Shown here: piece after piece, positions 50,607-54,777 of the stretch | Layout: each line of letters opens with the position of its first letter | How positions within the stretch are numbered: the first letter of the stretch is position 1 | Assembly (NCBI GenBank): GCA_046756245.1 | Contig: JBHHVZ010000007.1 | Location: 1 to 54,777 of the forward strand | DNA from: G021776435 sp046756245 | GTDB lineage: Bacteria > Pseudomonadota > Alphaproteobacteria > Caulobacterales > Parvularculaceae | Length of the DNA: 54,777 bases | Direction: 5' to 3' | Program-made: the position numbers and the translations under genes | The notes under the pieces: generated by a model | Database searches by the model: none | Seen by the model: the letters and a program-made list of their open reading frames with translations, nothing else | What the model was told of the DNA's origin: nothing

Positions 50607-52148
50607 TCAGCTCGATTCCGCAAGGAAGGAAAGCTGCGTGATGATCGCGTTGCGGTCGGCCTCAAGAAGATCGGTGAGCGGCGTCGGATAATCGCCTGTA
50701 AAGCAATGGTCGGTGAAGGCTGGCGAGGACTTGTCGCGCGGACCCTTGCCCATCGCTTCGTAAAGCCCTTCAAGCGAAAGAAATGCTAGACTGTCGACGC
50801 CGATATGATCACGAATATCATCGATTGACCGCCCGACTGCGATCAGCTCCTCTCGTGACGGCGTATCGATGCCGTAAAAATCGGGATGAATTATAGGCGG
50901 GCAGGCGACGCGCAGATGCACTTCGCTGGCGCCGACGCCGCGCAGCATGTCGGTGATTTTGCGCGACGTCGTGCCGCGAACGATCGAATCGTCCACAAGC
51001 GCCACGCGCTTTCCTTCTATGGCGCCGCGATTGGGCGAATGCTTGCGCGCAACGCCTGCTTCGCGGGTTTTCTGTTGCGGCTCGATGAACGTGCGCCCGA
51101 CAAAATGGCTGCGGATGAGTCCCATCTCGTAGGGCAGTTGCGACTGTTGCGCATAACCGATAGCGGCCGGAACGCCGGAGTCGGGAATCGGCGAAACGAG
51201 ATCGGCGTCGCAGGGCGCTTCCTCGGCGAGCTTGCCGCCCAGCTTCTTTCGAATGTTGTAGACACTTTTGCCGTCCATGATCGAGTTCGGCCGTGCGAAA
51301 TAAATGAGTTCGAAAATACACGGGCGCGCATGATCCGGCGCCGGGGCGAACTGCTGGCTTTTGACATTCCCGTCAGCGGTGCAGATCACCACTTCGCCGG
51401 GCCTGATGTCGCGAATGAAGCGCGCGCCGATCAGGTCCAGCGCGCACGTTTCAGACGCCAGTATTGGCGCGCCATTGAGATCGCCGAGCACCAGAGGGCG
51501 GATGCCGACCGGATCGCGTGCGCCGAGCAATCCCTCTGGCGTCAGGACGGCGAGCGCGTAGGCGCCTTCAATCTGCTTGAGACTGTCGATCAGCTTGTCC
51601 GCCACATGCAGGTGATGAGAAAGCGCCGTTAGTTGAAGAAAGAGTTCGGAATCGGACGTCGACTGAAAAATGCATCCGCGCCGCACCAGCCCGCTGCGCA
51701 ACGTCCGCGCGTTGGTGAGATTGCCGTTATGAGCAACGGCGATCCCGCCGCGGTCGAGATCTGCATAAAGCGGTTGCACATTGCGCAAGACCGTCTCGCC
51801 CTGCGTCGAATATCGCGTATGCCCGATGGCGGCGGCGCCTTTCAGACGCGCCAGCGTTTCAGCGTTTGAAAAATGTTCCGAGACGAGGCCGAGGTCGCGT
51901 TCGCTATGAAACCGTTGGCCATCGAAACTGACGACGCCCGCCGCTTCCTGGCCGCGATGCTGCAGGGCGTGCAGGCCGAGCGCCGTCAACGCGGCGGCGT
52001 CGGGCGCGCCAATGACGCCGAAAACGCCGCATTCCTCATGCAGTTCAGGAGCAGGGAAGTCGCAGCGCCGCTCCGCCTTAACGCGCCGGCGACGCGCATG
52101 CGCAAGATAGGCGGCGGCGCGGCGCGCGGCGGCGGAGGGTTTGGTCAC
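50607..52148 (-). CDS. purF: Amidophosphoribosyltransferase
   Basis: The 513-residue enzyme catalyses the first step of purine synthesis, PRPP + glutamine to phosphoribosylamine. The mature N-terminal nucleophile is C40 in HEECGVFGV, so a propeptide of 39 basic residues is removed. The glutaminase domain has QHRGQEAAGVVSFDG and GHTRYSTQG, and the PRPP site is VALVDDSIVRGTT. The long C-terminal domain carries cysteines seen in Fe-S type PurF proteins. The ATG overlaps the cvpA stop by 4 bp. Confidence 0.96.
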   Translation of the reverse strand: MTKPSAAARRAAAYLAHARRRRVKAERRCDFPAPELHEECGVFGVIGAPDAAALTALGLHALQHRGQEAAGVVSFDGQRFHSERDLGLVSEHFSNAETLARLKGAAAIGHTRYSTQGETVLRNVQPLYADLDRGGIAVAHNGNLTNARTLRSGLVRRGCIFQSTSDSELFLQLTALSHHLHVADKLIDSLKQIEGAYALAVLTPEGLLGARDPVGIRPLVLGDLNGAPILASETCALDLIGARFIRDIRPGEVVICTADGNVKSQQFAPAPDHARPCIFELIYFARPNSIMDGKSVYNIRKKLGGKLAEEAPCDADLVSPIPDSGVPAAIGYAQQSQLPYEMGLIRSHFVGRTFIEPQQKTREAGVARKHSPNRGAIEGKRVALVDDSIVRGTTSRKITDMLRGVGASEVHLRVACPPIIHPDFYGIDTPSREELIAVGRSIDDIRDHIGVDSLAFLSLEGLYEAMGKGPRDKSSPAFTDHCFTGDYPTPLTDLLEADRNAIITQLSFLAESS

Positions 52149-52837
52149 GGCTGGTCTTCCTCCTCAACCAGAATCTCGGCCAACGGGTCTTCCGGCTCCG
52201 CCGGCTTACTGGATGGGTCGTCGACAGGGTCGCCGGCGTCAGACGTGGTCACTGTCGTGATCATCTCCGACAGGCCGGCGCGATCGCCGCGGGCGTAGCC
52301 GGCCTGCGTCGCATCCCGCGCCGACTCGTCAGTCTCTTCCGGTTCGGTTTCGCGGGTGCGGACATAGGCGCTGTCAGGCGCGAAACTCTCAAAAAATCCG
52401 GCGGCAGCCGCCGCGACCGGCTGGGTGACGGCGTTGCGCACGGCTTCCGGCTGGCTGGCTTCATCGAGATAGTAGCCATAGCCCAGATAGGCGAGGCCCA
52501 CGAGCACCAATCCGCGCAACGCGCCGAAGACGCCGCCTGCGGTCTTGTCGATCACCAGCGCGCGTCCGTTCAGCGCATGTCTGCGCAATGCGAAATGCAA
52601 CGCAATATAAAATCCGAGAAAGAAAATGACGATCAGCGCGACGCCGACGGCGGCCGTCATGAAAAACGAATGGTCTCCGCCTGTTGCGCTCAAAATCGGC
52701 TTCATCGCTAAAAATGCGACAAATCCGCCGCCTGCGAGCGCGATCAGCGTCGCCGCCTCGCGCAATCCGCCTCGTATGGCGGCGAACAAGGTCGACAGGC
52801 CGATCACCGACAAGACGACCGCGTCGAACCAGGTCAT
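52145..52837 (-). CDS. cvpA: CvpA family membrane protein
   Basis: From ATG 52837 this has 230 residues. Four hydrophobic helices in the first two thirds (MTWFDAVVLSVIGLSTLFAA; LIALAGGGFVAFLAM; FFMTAAVGVALIVIFFLGFY; GALRGLVLVGLAYLGYG) match CvpA, needed for colicin V production in E. coli and linked to envelope homeostasis. The C-terminus is acidic and disordered. It sits between radA and purF, the usual alphaproteobacterial order, and overlaps purF by 4 bp. An in-frame start 24 bases upstream is less likely. Confidence 0.92.
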   Translation of the reverse strand: MTWFDAVVLSVIGLSTLFAAIRGGLREAATLIALAGGGFVAFLAMKPILSATGGDHSFFMTAAVGVALIVIFFLGFYIALHFALRRHALNGRALVIDKTAGGVFGALRGLVLVGLAYLGYGYYLDEASQPEAVRNAVTQPVAAAAAGFFESFAPDSAYVRTRETEPEETDESARDATQAGYARGDRAGLSEMITTVTTSDAGDPVDDPSSKPAEPEDPLAEILVEEEDQP

Positions 52838-52962
52838 AAGATTACCCTTTGCAACTCGCACCCCTCACAAAACGCACACCGGGCCGAGTCGGCCCGCGCT
52901 TCGTCTGGCAATCCATATCGCCGAAAGCCGCGGCGCTCAACCTCGCCGACGGCGCGCCGTGA

Positions 52963-54339
52963 TCACTCTTCCGTTCGGCGGGCGCGGATCCAGCCCGCCA
53001 GATCGCCCAATGTCGCCATTTCGCGAATTTCAAGCGCATCGTCGTCAACGCCCGCCGGGGCCAGCGCGCCGGCGAATCCAAGCTTTCTGGCCTCCTTCAA
53101 ACGCGCATCCGCCTGACCGACCGGACGCACCGCCCCTGACAGCGCCGCCTCGCCGAACACCGCCCAGTTGCGGGGCAGGGGCGCGTCGAAGAGCGACGAG
53201 CATAACGCCGCTGCGGCGGCGAGATCGGCCGCCGGCTCGGAGATTCTCAAGCCCCCGGCGACGTTGAGAAAGACGTCGTGGCGGCCGAAATCGAGCCCGC
53301 AGCGCGCGTCCAGCACCGCAAGCAGCATCGACAGCCGGGCCGCGTCCCAACCGACAACGGCCCGTCTGGGGGCGGAGAGGGGCGAGGGCGAAACAAGCGC
53401 CTGGATTTCCACCAGCACCGGGCGGGTGCCTTCGATACCGGCGAACACCGCCGCGCCTGACACCGGCTCGCCGTTCTCGGTGAGAAACAGCGCCGACGGG
53501 TTCGACACTTCGCGAAGGCCTTCTCCGGTCATTTCGAAGACGCCGATTTCATGTGCAGCCCCGAAGCGGTTCTTGACCGCCCGCAGGATTCGAAATGAGC
53601 GACCCTGTTCGCTTTCGAAATACAAAACCGCGTCGACCATATGCTCGACCACACGGGGGCCGGCGATCTGGCCGTCCTTGGTGACATGGCCGATCAGGAA
53701 CATTACGGCTCCGGTCGATTTGGCGAAACGCACGAGTTCCTGCGCGCAGGCGCGCACCTGCGTCACCGTGCCGGGCGCGGCCGGCAGCGCGTCCGACCAA
53801 AGCGTCTGGATCGAATCGACGATGACGACTTGCGGCGGGTCGGCTTTAAGCGTCGCCAGAATGTCACGCAGCGCCGTCGCGGCGGCGAGGCGAGCGGGCG
53901 CGTTTTCAACGCCGAGGCGTTTCGCCCGCAGGCGGATCTGCGCGACCGCTTCCTCGCCCGAGATGTAAACGACCGACGCCCCACGCGTCGCAAGCCCGGC
54001 GGCGATCTGCAACAGAAGAGTCGACTTGCCGACGCCGGGGTCGCCACCGACCAGAAGCGCCGAGCCCGCCGCCAGCCCGCCGCCGCAGGCGCGGTCGAAC
54101 TCGGCATTGCCGGTCAGAAGCCGCGGTTCAAGCGCGCCGTCACCGTCGAGCGCCGTCAGCACGACCGGCTTTGCTTTGGTTTTGGGCGCGGATGCGCTGG
54201 CGAGCGAGCCGGGCGGTCCCGCCTCGGTCTCTTCAAGGATGATCGTATTCCATTCGCCGCAGGCCTCGCAACGGCCGGCCCATTTCGCATAGACCGCCCC
54301 GCAGGACTGGCAGACATAAGCATCGCTCGATTTCACCAT
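52963..54339 (-). CDS. radA: DNA repair protein RadA/Sms
   Basis: From ATG 54339 the protein has 458 residues, the normal RadA length. A zinc finger at C10, C13, C24 and C27 (CQSC, CEAC) comes first. The RecA-like ATPase with GGDPGVGKSTLLLQ follows, then the RadA-specific KNRFG motif and a C-terminal Lon-protease-like domain with SPSPLSAPRRAVVG and VFLNVAGG. RadA is a branch-migration helicase in homologous recombination. Reading upstream into 54711 gives an implausible extension that would overlap the divergent AMP-binding gene. Confidence 0.95.
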   Translation of the reverse strand: MVKSSDAYVCQSCGAVYAKWAGRCEACGEWNTIILEETEAGPPGSLASASAPKTKAKPVVLTALDGDGALEPRLLTGNAEFDRACGGGLAAGSALLVGGDPGVGKSTLLLQIAAGLATRGASVVYISGEEAVAQIRLRAKRLGVENAPARLAAATALRDILATLKADPPQVVIVDSIQTLWSDALPAAPGTVTQVRACAQELVRFAKSTGAVMFLIGHVTKDGQIAGPRVVEHMVDAVLYFESEQGRSFRILRAVKNRFGAAHEIGVFEMTGEGLREVSNPSALFLTENGEPVSGAAVFAGIEGTRPVLVEIQALVSPSPLSAPRRAVVGWDAARLSMLLAVLDARCGLDFGRHDVFLNVAGGLRISEPAADLAAAAALCSSLFDAPLPRNWAVFGEAALSGAVRPVGQADARLKEARKLGFAGALAPAGVDDDALEIREMATLGDLAGWIRARRTEE

Positions 54340-54504
54340 GGCGTATTCGTTCCTGCTCCCGATATCCTGCCCGAGAATCGCCCGATTCCCGGCCGCAGCG
54401 ACACATGACCGGCGCGCGCACAGTTTCGCAACGAAAAAGAAATGCCTCGTCCCGCCCGTTTCGAGTGATAAACTGCGCCGGCCTTTGGGAGCGGGGGAGA
54501 GCTC

Positions 54505-54777
54505 TTGTATTTCTGGGACGCATTCGAGAGGTGCGGCGCGCGCGCGGCTTTGCGAACGGAAAGCGGCGAGAGCGTAAGCTATGCCGCGCTCGCCGCGACG
54601 GCCGACCGTCTCGCGCGCCGATTCGGCGCCGGCAAACGGCTGGTGCTGATCGCGACGGACAATTCGGTCGACGCGCTGACGGCCTATTTCGCCGCCCTGC
54701 GCGCGCGCCATTCGGTCATGCTGTGCGATGGCGAAAATGCGCGGCTTTTTGACAAGGTCATCCGCGATTACGCGCCC
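54505..54777 (+). CDS. AMP-binding acyl-CoA synthetase/ligase, N-terminal fragment (cut by window end)
   Basis: A TTG start at 54505, five bases after GGGGGAG, opens a frame of 91 codons that runs off the window. The translation (YFWDAFERCGARAAL; SYAALAATADRLARRFG; VLIATDNSVDALTAYFAALRARHSVML) is the N-terminal lobe of AMP-dependent synthetases and ligases. It is divergent from radA with a 165-bp spacer. The catalytic AMP-binding motif lies outside the window, so substrate class cannot be judged. Confidence 0.75.
   Translation, partial: MYFWDAFERCGARAALRTESGESVSYAALAATADRLARRFGAGKRLVLIATDNSVDALTAYFAALRARHSVMLCDGENARLFDKVIRDYAP

Noticed and set aside
54340..54711. N-terminal extension of RadA
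   Set aside because: RadA starts at its zinc finger; the extension would overlap the divergent AMP-binding gene and lacks homology.
1..54777. CRISPR arrays, insertion sequences, integrases or prophage genes
   Set aside because: No regularly spaced direct repeats and no transposase, integrase or phage-like protein was seen on either strand.

Overview
The window is a GC-rich chromosomal segment of an aerobic alphaproteobacterium. Supporting signs are radA-cvpA-purF synteny, TonB-dependent receptors, a VPLPA-CTERM surface protein, IalB and GFA family proteins, a heterotetrameric sarcosine oxidase and a BetP-like BCCT carrier. A marine Parvularculaceae/Hyphomonadaceae-like lineage is my best guess, but the sequence alone does not prove it. 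I see no prophage, insertion sequence or CRISPR array.

Layout. (1) 0.1-10.5 kb is mixed housekeeping: an ABC-F ATPase, a DUF4282 protein, ndk, a MetX-like hydrolase, a sterol-desaturase-type hydroxylase, an EF-hand protein, an AidB-like acyl-CoA dehydrogenase, a GFA protein, rlmB and tRNA-Tyr(GTA). (2) 10.6-19.1 kb: a TetR regulator with a perfect 20-bp operator-like palindrome, then a dimethylglycine/sarcosine dehydrogenase and soxBDAG. (3) 19.1-23.8 kb: a TPR-sulfotransferase and a TonB-dependent receptor. (4) 24.6-29.8 kb: a LysR regulator, a BCCT betaine-type transporter, an MFS carrier and a GbdR/GlxA-type AraC regulator. (5) 30.1-39.5 kb: a tight nine-gene operon holding fhs, a corrinoid protein, DUF1638, metV, metF, a methyl-THF:corrinoid methyltransferase, a GFA protein, a RACo-type corrinoid activator and a non-pyrrolysine MttB-family methyltransferase. 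(6) 39.6-41.6 kb: DUF1636 and nnrS behind a perfect FNR box. (7) 41.8-48.4 kb: a phosphate-starvation operon (OprO/P porin, pstSCAB, phoU) behind a Pho box. (8) 48.7-50.4 kb: a VPLPA-CTERM protein and an IalB protein. (9) 50.6-54.8 kb: purF, cvpA, radA and the start of an AMP-binding enzyme.

How the parts may work together. Regions 2, 4 and 5 read as one methylated-amine module. BCCT would import glycine betaine. The MttB-like enzyme with its corrinoid protein would move one methyl group to THF, leaving dimethylglycine. The DMGDH-like enzyme and SoxBDAG would take the product to sarcosine and glycine. MetV/MetF and Fhs (with FolD from elsewhere) would oxidise the C1 unit to formate and recover ATP. 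This is inferred from gene content; the methyl donor is not proven.

A further feature is a family of three intergenic elements of about 95 nt (6.4, 40.3 and 48.5 kb) with inverted-repeat ends and a rigidly spaced conserved half. I do not recognise it.
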